A stretch of 64,000 bases of DNA from Eutreptiella sp. 'Long Island Sound 2002' (taxonomy: Eukaryota > Euglenozoa > Euglenophyceae > Eutreptiales > Eutreptiaceae). The position numbers were made by a program, and so were the translations under genes. Below, piece after piece: positions 19,301-26,759 of this stretch (position 1 is its first letter; every line of letters starts with the position of its first letter). The stretch covers positions 77,413,918 through 77,477,917 of the forward strand of contig OZ038382.1 of NCBI GenBank assembly GCA_964036045.1, read 5' to 3'. Below the pieces are notes generated by a model. That model was not told the DNA's origin. It ran no database searches and saw nothing but the letters and a program-made list of their open reading frames with translations.

Positions 19301-22300
19301 CCAGCCACAACGGCATCGGCGCGTGGGGCCGGGGGCGTAAGGGTTCTGGCCACGCCACGTCCGCGTTGGGCTCTTGGTGCTCGCTTTCCGCGAGTACGTC
19401 GCGGAGGATGTACATGAGGGCCGCTGGCGGGTGGTACGCCGCCCCCCGCGTGGGGGGGGACAGGCCGTTCCGGCGGCGGTAGCCCCCGACGTGGAGGTGC
19501 AGGCCGTCTGGGGTCACCCGCGGGCCGGTGTGGGCGTCCTGCTTAGCCCTCGTGGGGTGGACGAGTCTCAGGCGGGGGTCCCGCGTGCCGGTGGTGTGGA
19601 AGAGGTGGGCCAGGGCATCCCGCCACCCGGGGTGGTTGGTGGGCCCTTGCTCATGGCGGCAATAATGGAGGTGTTCATCGGCGCATTGGTCGAGGCACTC
19701 CCGCACCGCCGTCGGCCACGGATCGTCGTTGTCGGGGAAGGGGTGGCGTGGCCCGTGGTGCCCATGCCACGGCGTTGCGTGTGGCACCGTCAGGCGGCAC
19801 GTGTCGCGGTGTCGCAGCTTGGCGGTGCGCAGCGTGACGATTTTGCCCGGCGGGGACTGTAGTTGGACGTGAGCCGCCCTGGGGCACGCGATGGGGTTGT
19901 ACATCCCCACTCCCAGGGCAGCCAGGGCCCGGGGTATGCGCTGGACCCAGTCGCCTCCCGCCAGAGTTGCGAACTCCGGGACGGGGTAGTGCACCTCAGG
20001 GCATATTCCGTGCGCGCCGGCTATCTCCCAGAACATCTTGGTGACCTCCGCGCGCACGGAGGTTGCGCGGTGGTGGACGAGTGTACCCACGAGGGCCACC
20101 GCTGCCTGCTGGCACCGCGTGGGCACCCGTGTGAGCCCCAGGGTCCGGTCATCCTGCAGGCTGTCCCGCGTGGCGTCGAAGGCGTATCGTGCCCTGTCCT
20201 TCGCGACCTGGACCGTGATGTGGTCCAGGTGGCGTGCAGTGTCGGAGTCGTCGGCGATGAAAGGGGCGACGTACTGCGTCACCCCTCCGAGGATCGCCAG
20301 GATGACGTCCTGCACCACTTTCGGTGGCGCGAGGGTGTTAAGGCACCAGTGGTGTACTGCCGCCAGGCGTAGCCGGTGCTTGCGCTGCAGGGAGAACTCC
20401 CCGTCCGGCTGCAGCTGGAGTCCCAGGTAGGGGACGGAGTCCGCCGCTGGTACCCAGTACCACGGGTTTTCCAGGTGGGGGCAGAGGCGTAGCTGCAGGC
20501 CCGGGACCCCCTCCGTGGTGGCCATGGCGCACTTGCGGGGGTTGAGCTCCATGCCCATCATCCCCAGGTACGCGGCCACCGCCTCCACGCCCTCGACGAA
20601 GTGCTGCAGCGTGTGGGCCACCACCAGCAGGTCGTCGATGTAGGCCTGGATGAGGCTGTGCTCGGCTCCTCCCGGCGGGCGCAGGCGGTGCCCCTGTGCC
20701 CTGAGCAGAGGCTCCAGGAGGAGCGCGTACAGCAGGGGGCTCTCGGGGTTGCCCTGCCGGACGCCGCGTAGCATGTAGACGGGCTGCGTTAGCCCGTGTG
20801 CTGTGACGATGCGCAGCCTGGCGCACGTGTGGAGGAAGAGCAGGAGGTCAATGACGTCTGGCGGCACAGAGAGGTGGCGCAGGATGAGGTGGAGGGCGCC
20901 GTGCGGGGCGGTGTCGAAGGCCTTGCGGGCGTCGAAGGAGAAGACGTAGTTGGGCCTTCCCCGCTGGAGCTGCCGCTGCGCCATGAACAGTGGGGGGCCT
21001 GTGTTGGAGCCACGGAGGGCCCCCTGCTGCCAGTCGCTGACCACCCCGTGCCGTGTGAGCACCTCCGTGATGCGCTGGGTGAGGGGGCCCGTGAGCAGCT
21101 TCATGTCCAGCTGGCCCAGGGCTATGGGCCTGTAGTCATCCAGTCTGGCAGAGCCCGGTACCTTGGGGCTGAGCCAGATGTGCGCGTCCCTCCAGTGCAT
21201 CGGTGGCGGGGCGCCGCGGAGGATGGCCCGGTAGGAGTGGACCAGGAGCCACTGGACGGGTGCCGGGAGGGCCTTGATGAAGCGGGCCTCCACGTGGTTA
21301 GGACCCGGGGCCTTGCCATCGGCCTTGTCCAGGGCGGACTTCAGGTCCTGCATGGAGTACTGCTGGACCTGTGTCCAGGCTCCCTCAGGGACCCGTGGGA
21401 CGTGGCGGCCGAGGACCGCCTGGAAACCCGGGAGGTCCAACGGGCGTTTGTCATACAGTTCTCGCCAGAAGGCGCGAACTGCGAACATCACGTCGTGGGC
21501 CTCCGTGAGGAGCGTTTGGGTGTTGGGAACCCGCACGTTCCAGAGGCCCGACGGGCCTGGGGCCTCTACCTCTATGGCTCCCCGCACGGCTTTCCATCGC
21601 TGGGCGATGTCGGGGGCGTGGCGGCGCCAGAATTCCTTGATGGCGCGCTTGCGGTCTGCCGCCAGGAGGGCGCGGAGCTGGCGAATGTCCTCCTCGAGGG
21701 CGGCTGCTTGCCTCTCCAGCTCCTCCTGCAGCTGGCCCTGCGTGGTCGGGCGGAACCCGGGCGACACACTCTGCAGTTCCTCCGTGAGCCGGAGCGCCGC
21801 CTCGGACCGGATGCCATGCCTGGCCGCGTCCGCCTGGTACGCTGCCGGGGCGCGCGCTGCCAGGGTGTCATAGCGGAGGACCGCTGCCTGGAGCTGCTTT
21901 CCGCTCTCCGGGGGGTCCCCCTCCGCCGGGTCCGTTCCCGCCGGAGACGGCTGCCGGCGTCCCACCACGCGCGCCAGGGCGTCATGCGTCGCGTGGAGGT
22001 GTTCGAACACCTTGTCCACCGCAGCCGCGGGCATGGACCCGTAGTCGTGCTGCTCTGCGGGACCCAGCCAGGGCGCAAGGGAGGGTTCATCCTGCGCGGC
22101 GGTGACCGCTGCCCACAGGCAGTGTTGGACGGGCGCGGCCTCGGCGTCGTACGGGAGGAGGCGGCCTTCCGTGTGGCTGTAGGGGGTGGGCATCGCCGCG
22201 CGCCCCGCCGCGCTGAGGAGGCCCGGCAGGGCCAGGCGGACCGGGAGGTGGTCTGAGCCGACCACCTGGGGGTGTGCCATGCCGCGAGCCCAGACGCTCT

Positions 22301-23054
22301 CCCGCAGGGACCACAGCAGGAGGGGCTCGTTGACCAGGAAAGTGTCCACCCTGTGCTGGGACGGGTGGAGCGTGGGGGTCATGTCCTCCTCTCCGCCCGC
22401 CGCGGCTCTTCGGAAGCCGCAGGCTTCCCAGCCCGCTCGGAAATGCTCCGTGGCCGGGTTGGCGGGGACATCCATGTAGATGTTGGTGTCACCGGCGATG
22501 ACCACCGGGTGCCTCCCGCCGAGGCTGCGTGCCGTGGCATACATTTGTATGTCGGCCCAGAACGCCGCCCGTCCCGCCCACGGGGAGCAACCTGCTTGCG
22601 GCCCGTGGACGTTGATGAGGGTGAGGCCTCCCCCGTCCGTGCGGATCTCCAGGGCCGCGGCTTTCCCGGGGACAATTTCCGTGAAGCTGAGCACCTCGTG
22701 CTCCGCCACGTACTTGCTGCTGACCGCGGTGAGGAGGCCCCCCCCTCTCGAGGTGGAGGTGGCCCCCGTCTCTGCCAGCCGGCTGCTGAAGTAGGCGGTG
22801 TACCCCTTGTCCCGGAGCGCCGCGGCCACGTGCATCTCCTGCGCCCTGGTGGCGATCCCCGTTTCCTGGAGCATGATGGCAAAGCCCCCCTCCTGGGGCA
22901 GCATGCCGGTGATGAGGTGCTCCTTGTCGGTGCAGGCCGCCGGCCCCCTGCGCCGCCGGAGTGTGTCCCGGAGGGACCGGTCTGGCGGCACGAGGCCGTT
23001 GCGCAGGTTCCACGAGAGGAGCCACAGGGCGTCGCCCGTCGTGTCCTCCTGGAG
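16359..23054 (-). CDS. LINE-A ORF2: AP endonuclease, reverse transcriptase, RNase H
   Basis: 2231 codons after the ORF1 UGA, intact. Residues counted from 23054: an APE-type endonuclease at about 10-275 (SWNLRN at 14-19, LQET with Glu64, GDTN at 188-191, SDH at 267-269); RT at about 540-900 (GKAPGPN, DDYRPIAL, FDARKAFD with Asp708, GVRQGNPESP, YIDD at 805-808, PYLGL); RNase H at about 1400-1540 (SDASGG with Asp1407, Asp1463, KADWAAS with Asp1531); CCHC finger 1646-1663 (C-x2-C-x8-H-x4-C, the usual LINE type). A further 570 residues have no recognised domain except Cys pairs 2140-2163. It would nick target DNA and prime reverse transcription. There is no ATG before the first endonuclease motif, so translation likely depends on ORF1 (readthrough or reinitiation). 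I see no clear restriction-like endonuclease. Confidence 0.9.
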   Translation of the reverse strand, partial: LQEDTTGDALWLLSWNLRNGLVPPDRSLRDTLRRRRGPAACTDKEHLITGMLPQEGGFAIMLQETGIATRAQEMHVAAALRDKGYTAYFSSRLAETGATSTSRGGGLLTAVSSKYVAEHEVLSFTEIVPGKAAALEIRTDGGGLTLINVHGPQAGCSPWAGRAAFWADIQMYATARSLGGRHPVVIAGDTNIYMDVPANPATEHFRAGWEACGFRRAAAGGEEDMTPTLHPSQHRVDTFLVNEPLLLWSLRESVWARGMAHPQVVGSDHLPVRLALPGLLSAAGRAAMPTPYSHTEGRLLPYDAEAAPVQHCLWAAVTAAQDEPSLAPWLGPAEQHDYGSMPAAAVDKVFEHLHATHDALARVVGRRQPSPAGTDPAEGDPPESGKQLQAAVLRYDTLAARAPAAYQADAARHGIRSEAALRLTEELQSVSPGFRPTTQGQLQEELERQAAALEEDIRQLRALLAADRKRAIKEFWRRHAPDIAQRWKAVRGAIEVEAPGPSGLWNVRVPNTQTLLTEAHDVMFAVRAFWRELYDKRPLDLPGFQAVLGRHVPRVPEGAWTQVQQYSMQDLKSALDKADGKAPGPNHVEARFIKALPAPVQWLLVHSYRAILRGAPPPMHWRDAHIWLSPKVPGSARLDDYRPIALGQLDMKLLTGPLTQRITEVLTRHGVVSDWQQGALRGSNTGPPLFMAQRQLQRGRPNYVFSFDARKAFDTAPHGALHLILRHLSVPPDVIDLLLFLHTCARLRIVTAHGLTQPVYMLRGVRQGNPESPLLYALLLEPLLRAQGHRLRPPGGAEHSLIQAYIDDLLVVAHTLQHFVEGVEAVAAYLGMMGMELNPRKCAMATTEGVPGLQLRLCPHLENPWYWVPAADSVPYLGLQLQPDGEFSLQRKHRLRLAAVHHWCLNTLAPPKVVQDVILAILGGVTQYVAPFIADDSDTARHLDHITVQVAKDRARYAFDATRDSLQDDRTLGLTRVPTRCQQAAVALVGTLVHHRATSVRAEVTKMFWEIAGAHGICPEVHYPVPEFATLAGGDWVQRIPRALAALGVGMYNPIACPRAAHVQLQSPPGKIVTLRTAKLRHRDTCRLTVPHATPWHGHHGPRHPFPDNDDPWPTAVRECLDQCADEHLHYCRHEQGPTNHPGWRDALAHLFHTTGTRDPRLRLVHPTRAKQDAHTGPRVTPDGLHLHVGGYRRRNGLSPPTRGAAYHPPAALMYILRDVLAESEHQEPNADVAWPEPLRPRPHAPMPLWLVTTDDQCTQAAGQAQLRAEWVIVQVGAGQPEPRGLPRGTALLVATGVPHDPHMAVHALEDQPEDTGHLVVHQRGGPAWLKEHVTALRSWAGTVARAEIRLHDHPAISPGDTRALSMDQLTHSHPDVRWHSTDLNAGWLSPTGYYWIPEAWGHTSSDASGGGPCKHATSVALAADLTRTWAVAISGTVPDGEGVAASLPLHYGAHRPWVHTVDAEVILHLLRHADRERTTGVPAGAAKVVNQMPLRWLRDGLCARGQHAGHPFWYVRATSHHSDTLLHKADWAASQDTVLQNTPPDPGHAQLIVAGRDGHLDLRPPTMRVLGEVAQRAQTDHALTHRRHTPLGAAHVTAYVHARDLTAAATNRRALRARDGHTPVQRRLRVRKERLSGVAIVPQPCLFCGGPEETPVHMHVGCTHSRLLWPHYRQAVHEAARHLPPGDKALWVASSRSAGATWTEVFCSGLVPEDAEAQLRAITRYDLPGGTSVDDFLHHMLRLGDFAWELRNHWLEQLLHDPLSAAARAHRWLTAAEGDHPPPPPRPDKDFVASLCVVNGTLECPLQEGPHPYQDLPGGFSRHLQDALFPPWIIGRGSMTAWEARIVGEEWAREWGRWCAAARAPETPAQRYAAIPLRGWGPDTRPRPTMVRGAGPDHPWDAATGEWLQAAPGPHTGWTGDVSSLVRTPVPPRIVLHTANVLRATEIRTWGHAAATVRWQPPEDGATQLTVAHFKAGGPVYDDALSRLGDTQGPLLLMLPTGIAAALHRELDGCEGLRVGWEAVADGTLLALLHRDTANGCQWDALTPHLTGRHVYMASPPQGHPRPAWDDLIAAFHDHGILPGDAWQEVQRKTLGKDYRRRVRARLLEIRDPLRQRWDNLWLRRLDPWSPPSHLPHTCRLCGECDTVSSAAATGANRCERCTQVAACPWPEPPAGPRRRTEEEALRRRIEGAHTPSHEQAGPAGAALLWIPVHLRDPTSIAHLSHVFAP

Positions 23055-23057
23055 TCA
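23055..23057 (-). promoter_or_regulatory. Single UGA separating ORF1 and ORF2 in one frame
   Basis: The last ORF1 codon and the first ORF2 codon are separated only by UGA, followed by C (UGA-CUC). UGA-C is the leakiest known stop context. The conserved endonuclease start SWNLRN begins only 13 codons later, with no ATG between, so suppression of this stop is the simplest way to make ORF2. Confidence 0.6.
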
Positions 23058-26000
23058 GCTATCCCGCGTCGGCATCGCCGCCGGGTTCGCTGGTGCCGCC
23101 AGGGCATCTGGGTGCGCCGCATCCGCTGAGCCCGTTCCCAGCGGGGCCCACAAGGGGGCCCGGGGGACCGGGGGAGTCAGGGGGGCCAGGGGGGCCAGCC
23201 CCGCGGGGATGGACATGGACCCTGGTGGGGCCGCACCGCCGGCCCCCGGGGCCGCTCCGGGTGCCTCCTCACCTCCATCTGCGTGGTCGGCTGCCTGGGG
23301 CGGGGGGCGCCGGGTGTACGGGGCGTGCCACGGGGACCTCCGTGCTCTCCCCTTCAGGATGTTGGCGGCCGCCTCCTTGTCGTCCGCCGGGGCCGCAGCG
23401 TGCACCGCGTGCCACGCCAGGTGTTCCAGCATCGCCCCGCTGGTGTAGTACTTGTCCGCACACAGGGGGCATTTCGTCGGCTCCGTGGCCCCTCGCGCCG
23501 GGGGGAGCTGCACCGACTTCCGAATGGCGCCCTCCGCCGCCGGTTCGAAGGGCAGGTTGGCCAGCGGCACCGTGTGTGGTGCCAGCGTGCGGCCCGGGGC
23601 CGCCGCATCGAGGGCTCGCGTCGCGGGCACGGGCCCGAGGCCTCGGGCGGCATCGCGCTGCGCGTCCGCTTGCAGCCACGTTTGCCAGTGCGTGGAGCCG
23701 ATTTGGCGGTCGGGTTTGCTCCTCCACCGCAGGTCGTGGAAGGCCTGTAGCCAGTGGTACACCGTGGTCGGGACCGCCAGCTGGAGCTCCAGGTCGGCGG
23801 GGTGCGCCGCCGCCGGCCACACTCCCGGCCTCGCCGCCCGGGCGTTGTCCTTCAGCCTGACCTGGAGCAGGAGGGCGTGGTGTTCGCCCTCCCGCAGCGC
23901 CTTGATGATCATGCGTGTGCAGTCCGCCACGCGGATCACGGCTTCGGGCCCCGGCAGGCGTTCAGGGTCGCAGACGACGACGTGCGCGTCCGCCGGGCTG
24001 AACATGCAGACCACCCACTGTGGGTTCTGCTGCCCCCGTTGGGCCACCGCCAGGGTAGCCGCTGGGCGGGCGTGCGTGATGGGCCCCGCGTGGAGGTCCG
24101 GGACGTCCGTGGCCCTGATGGCGTCTCCCTGCCACGCGGCCCGTAGATGCTCCTCCTGGTCGGGGCTCCACACCAGTGCGGGGGGGTTGACCCACCCCGG
24201 TTCCTGCCTCTTGTTGGGGGCGCTGACAGCGTGCAGCAGGACCGCCAGCTGCCAGGGGTCCGCCGACATGTAGTAGGCCTGGGTGGGCCCCTGTCGCCAG
24301 TCGACGTGGGACAGGGGCGGGAATGCCCCTTGCCTGGCAGTGCTGTGCCAGACCGCCCATCGGCCTCCGGCCAGGATGTGCGACCGGTACCCTCCGGCGT
24401 GGCCGTGTACGATGGCTTGGTAGCCTGCCGTCTGCAGTACCAGCGCCTCCCCCTGCTTAGGCCCGGGCGGGGGTGCGCCATCGCCCGCACCCCAGACGCG
24501 GGTGCGCCCGCGGAGTGTGGCATGCCACGGGTCTGGTGCATCGCGCTGGGGCCCTTGTATGCACCCCGCAATTTGCGCCGGGCCGTGGTGGTGGACGAAG
24601 CTCTCCCCGCCGTCTGCTAGCAAAGCCGCCGCGACGACGTATAGTTGCTCCGCCGTGAGGGGCGCCGTCGGCTCGTGCGTCGTGGCCGGCCGTCGGGGCC
24701 GCGTGTCGCGGCAGGGGACGTGGGGCAGCAGCTGCGCCGGCCACGCCGCCACTGGACCCATGGTGACGGCCGCGACCGCGGACGCCAGCGCCGTGCGGTC
24801 CGTGGGTCTGTACTGCCGGAGTCCCGTGGTATCTCGGGTGAGGTGCCTGCAGGCTGCCATCCAGGCCACCGCTCCGCAGTTCGTGCAGTCCGGTTCGGCA
24901 CCGCTCGCATCGTCGCCTCCCCACTGCTGTACTGTGGTGGCGGTGTCGAGCGGGGGGCCCCGCTGTAGCGCCTCCGGGCCCTGCCCCGGCGGGAGGGCGG
25001 GCGGGATTGGCTGCGGGTAGTTTTGCGCGCCCCGGCGCTCCGGGTGCGTGTGGTACGGGTTCTGCCGGCGGTGTTCCGGGGCTGCCCGTGGCTGGAAGAG
25101 GAGCTGGTGCAGGTACCAGTGGCCCTCCGCGTCGGACGGATTGCGGAGCGTTAGCCACTGTTCCACCACGCCTCCTGGGTGCGCGGCCTCGACGCGGCGC
25201 TGCAACCCCAGGCGGCCTAGGCGGTTGGACGTGCCCGCGGGTGGGATGTGTGCCTGCGGGTAGAGCACCCGCAGCGGCTCCAGCGCCAGGTCCAGCACTT
25301 CGTCGTTGAGCTGCTTCGTGAGGGCCGACGCCCTGTGTAGGGCGTGGAGGACCCCGGGCGTGGGGGCCGTGAGCTGTTCGAGCACCGGTCCCGGTGGGTA
25401 CCGCGTACCCGGGTTCGTCAGCCACTCCCTGGTGTGGCTCAGTACGGCTTTCCACACGTCCCTTGTAAAGGCGTGCCGGGGGGCCAATGAGGGGACCATC
25501 CGTAGGAGGCGGTGGCACGCCGGCGGCGACCGCATGGGCTGTGGGGCGGCCGCCGTGATCCACCTGCACGCCGTGCCGGGCACGATCGCCCCCCATTCCA
25601 CGGTCCCCATGCCCTCGGCATGAATCAGCGCCTGGCCTTGGACCATGGGGAAGTAGGGGCTCGAGCGCCCCTTCCCTTCCCTCCACCGTACCCAGGCGGC
25701 CCCCGCCTGCAGGCTGCGGAGCAGGGCCACGCCGGGGAGGGGCGGCTGCGGGAAAGCCCCCTTGACGGCCTGGGTGGCGTGGGCCAAGGTGCCCATTGGT
25801 AAGTACCACAACGGGAGGGTCCAGGGGCCCGGCAGCGGTTGCGCCACCCCTGCGTCCCATCGCCACCCGGAGTCTGGCGGGGCGGCCGGGACCGTGCCCG
25901 TCTGCAGGAAGTGGCGTGCATACTTGTCGGGGTGCCGTTGGAGGGTTGCCGCGAGGCTGAGCCCCTCCGCCGCTGGTGCCACCGGGAGGCCGCCCCGGGG

Positions 26001-26750
26001 CCTGCGCCAGGGGTATTCCTGGTCGGCCGGCCAGGTGTGGAGGTCCCGGGCGATGTCCTCCGCGGTCCCTGTGGGGGCGTCCTCTGGTGCCAGGTGCCAC
26101 ATGACGGCGAGCACCGCCCATGTGGAAAAGGGCCACGCCCGCGGGGGGGTGTACACCTGGATGGTCCACTGTGGGCACGCCCGCCGCACGCGGGACACGT
26201 GGAGCACCCCTCGGACCATGTCCGCCGCCAGGACCAGCACCATTCCCGAGGGATCCACAATGATCCCCTCTGCGGGTCCACCGTGGCGGCCCCAGGTGTG
26301 CAGGGCCACCGCCGCTTGTCCCGCGTGGGTGACGCGGTCGACGGCCTCCTGGATGTTCACGCTGCCGCGCGCGGTCTCATCCAGGATCCAGCCCTGCGTC
26401 ACCCCGTAGCGTAGGGCGGCGCGTGCGGCCGCGGGCTTCACCTCGGGCAACGCTCCGTCGTCGGCATCGGGCTGGGGGTGCTGTCTGGGGCACCAGCCTT
26501 CGCCGGTGCAATGGCCCCGTTTCCACGCGGGGCAGATCGCGGATACGCTGCCCGCCGGCGGCGCAGGTTCCGCGGGCGCGCCCCCCGCGGGGGGCTCCGG
26601 CAATGCCTCCAGGTCGGAGTCTGTGCCCGCGTCCTCTTGTGGGGGGTCTCCTTCGCCGTCTCTGAGTCCCAGCGCCCTGATGACCTCGTGTGCTTCGTCC
26701 AGCGTCGGAGATCGGGGGCGTGTCTTGCGTGGTGCCGCGGGTTCCGCCAT
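23055..26750 (-). CDS. LINE-A ORF1: CCCH finger, Ulp1-like protease, C2H2 finger
   Basis: 1231 residues from ATG at 26750. The frame stays open upstream into the monomer array, but that part is repeat translation and this is the first ATG after the array. Cys73-His91 is an exact CCCH finger (C-x7-C-x5-C-x3-H), an RNA-binding type. LNDEV (481-485), GHWYL (His544) and NCGAV (Cys625) follow the order of Ulp1/C48 cysteine proteases (LNDE, HW, then [DN]CG). The catalytic Asp is unclear: LDT at 601-603 fits poorly in spacing. CPLC at 1094 to His1114 is a perfect C2H2 finger (C-x2-C-x12-H-x3-H). Two fingers fit a nucleic-acid-binding ORF1 protein. A protease could process an ORF1-ORF2 fusion; that is inference. 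A ubiquitin-protease reading of the Cys region was considered less likely. Confidence 0.8.
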   Translation of the reverse strand: MAEPAAPRKTRPRSPTLDEAHEVIRALGLRDGEGDPPQEDAGTDSDLEALPEPPAGGAPAEPAPPAGSVSAICPAWKRGHCTGEGWCPRQHPQPDADDGALPEVKPAAARAALRYGVTQGWILDETARGSVNIQEAVDRVTHAGQAAVALHTWGRHGGPAEGIIVDPSGMVLVLAADMVRGVLHVSRVRRACPQWTIQVYTPPRAWPFSTWAVLAVMWHLAPEDAPTGTAEDIARDLHTWPADQEYPWRRPRGGLPVAPAAEGLSLAATLQRHPDKYARHFLQTGTVPAAPPDSGWRWDAGVAQPLPGPWTLPLWYLPMGTLAHATQAVKGAFPQPPLPGVALLRSLQAGAAWVRWREGKGRSSPYFPMVQGQALIHAEGMGTVEWGAIVPGTACRWITAAAPQPMRSPPACHRLLRMVPSLAPRHAFTRDVWKAVLSHTREWLTNPGTRYPPGPVLEQLTAPTPGVLHALHRASALTKQLNDEVLDLALEPLRVLYPQAHIPPAGTSNRLGRLGLQRRVEAAHPGGVVEQWLTLRNPSDAEGHWYLHQLLFQPRAAPEHRRQNPYHTHPERRGAQNYPQPIPPALPPGQGPEALQRGPPLDTATTVQQWGGDDASGAEPDCTNCGAVAWMAACRHLTRDTTGLRQYRPTDRTALASAVAAVTMGPVAAWPAQLLPHVPCRDTRPRRPATTHEPTAPLTAEQLYVVAAALLADGGESFVHHHGPAQIAGCIQGPQRDAPDPWHATLRGRTRVWGAGDGAPPPGPKQGEALVLQTAGYQAIVHGHAGGYRSHILAGGRWAVWHSTARQGAFPPLSHVDWRQGPTQAYYMSADPWQLAVLLHAVSAPNKRQEPGWVNPPALVWSPDQEEHLRAAWQGDAIRATDVPDLHAGPITHARPAATLAVAQRGQQNPQWVVCMFSPADAHVVVCDPERLPGPEAVIRVADCTRMIIKALREGEHHALLLQVRLKDNARAARPGVWPAAAHPADLELQLAVPTTVYHWLQAFHDLRWRSKPDRQIGSTHWQTWLQADAQRDAARGLGPVPATRALDAAAPGRTLAPHTVPLANLPFEPAAEGAIRKSVQLPPARGATEPTKCPLCADKYYTSGAMLEHLAWHAVHAAAPADDKEAAANILKGRARRSPWHAPYTRRPPPQAADHADGGEEAPGAAPGAGGAAPPGSMSIPAGLAPLAPLTPPVPRAPLWAPLGTGSADAAHPDALAAPANPAAMPTRDS

Positions 26751-26759
26751 TGCTATGTC

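Noticed and set aside
24700-24890. Ubiquitin-specific protease (C19) reading of LINE-A ORF1, from NCGAVAWM and a later GGYRSH block
   Set aside because: The catalytic Cys would be Ala and the His would be Gly, whereas a Ulp1-type reading keeps Cys and His and also explains the LNDE and HWYL motifs. It is kept only as an alternative.
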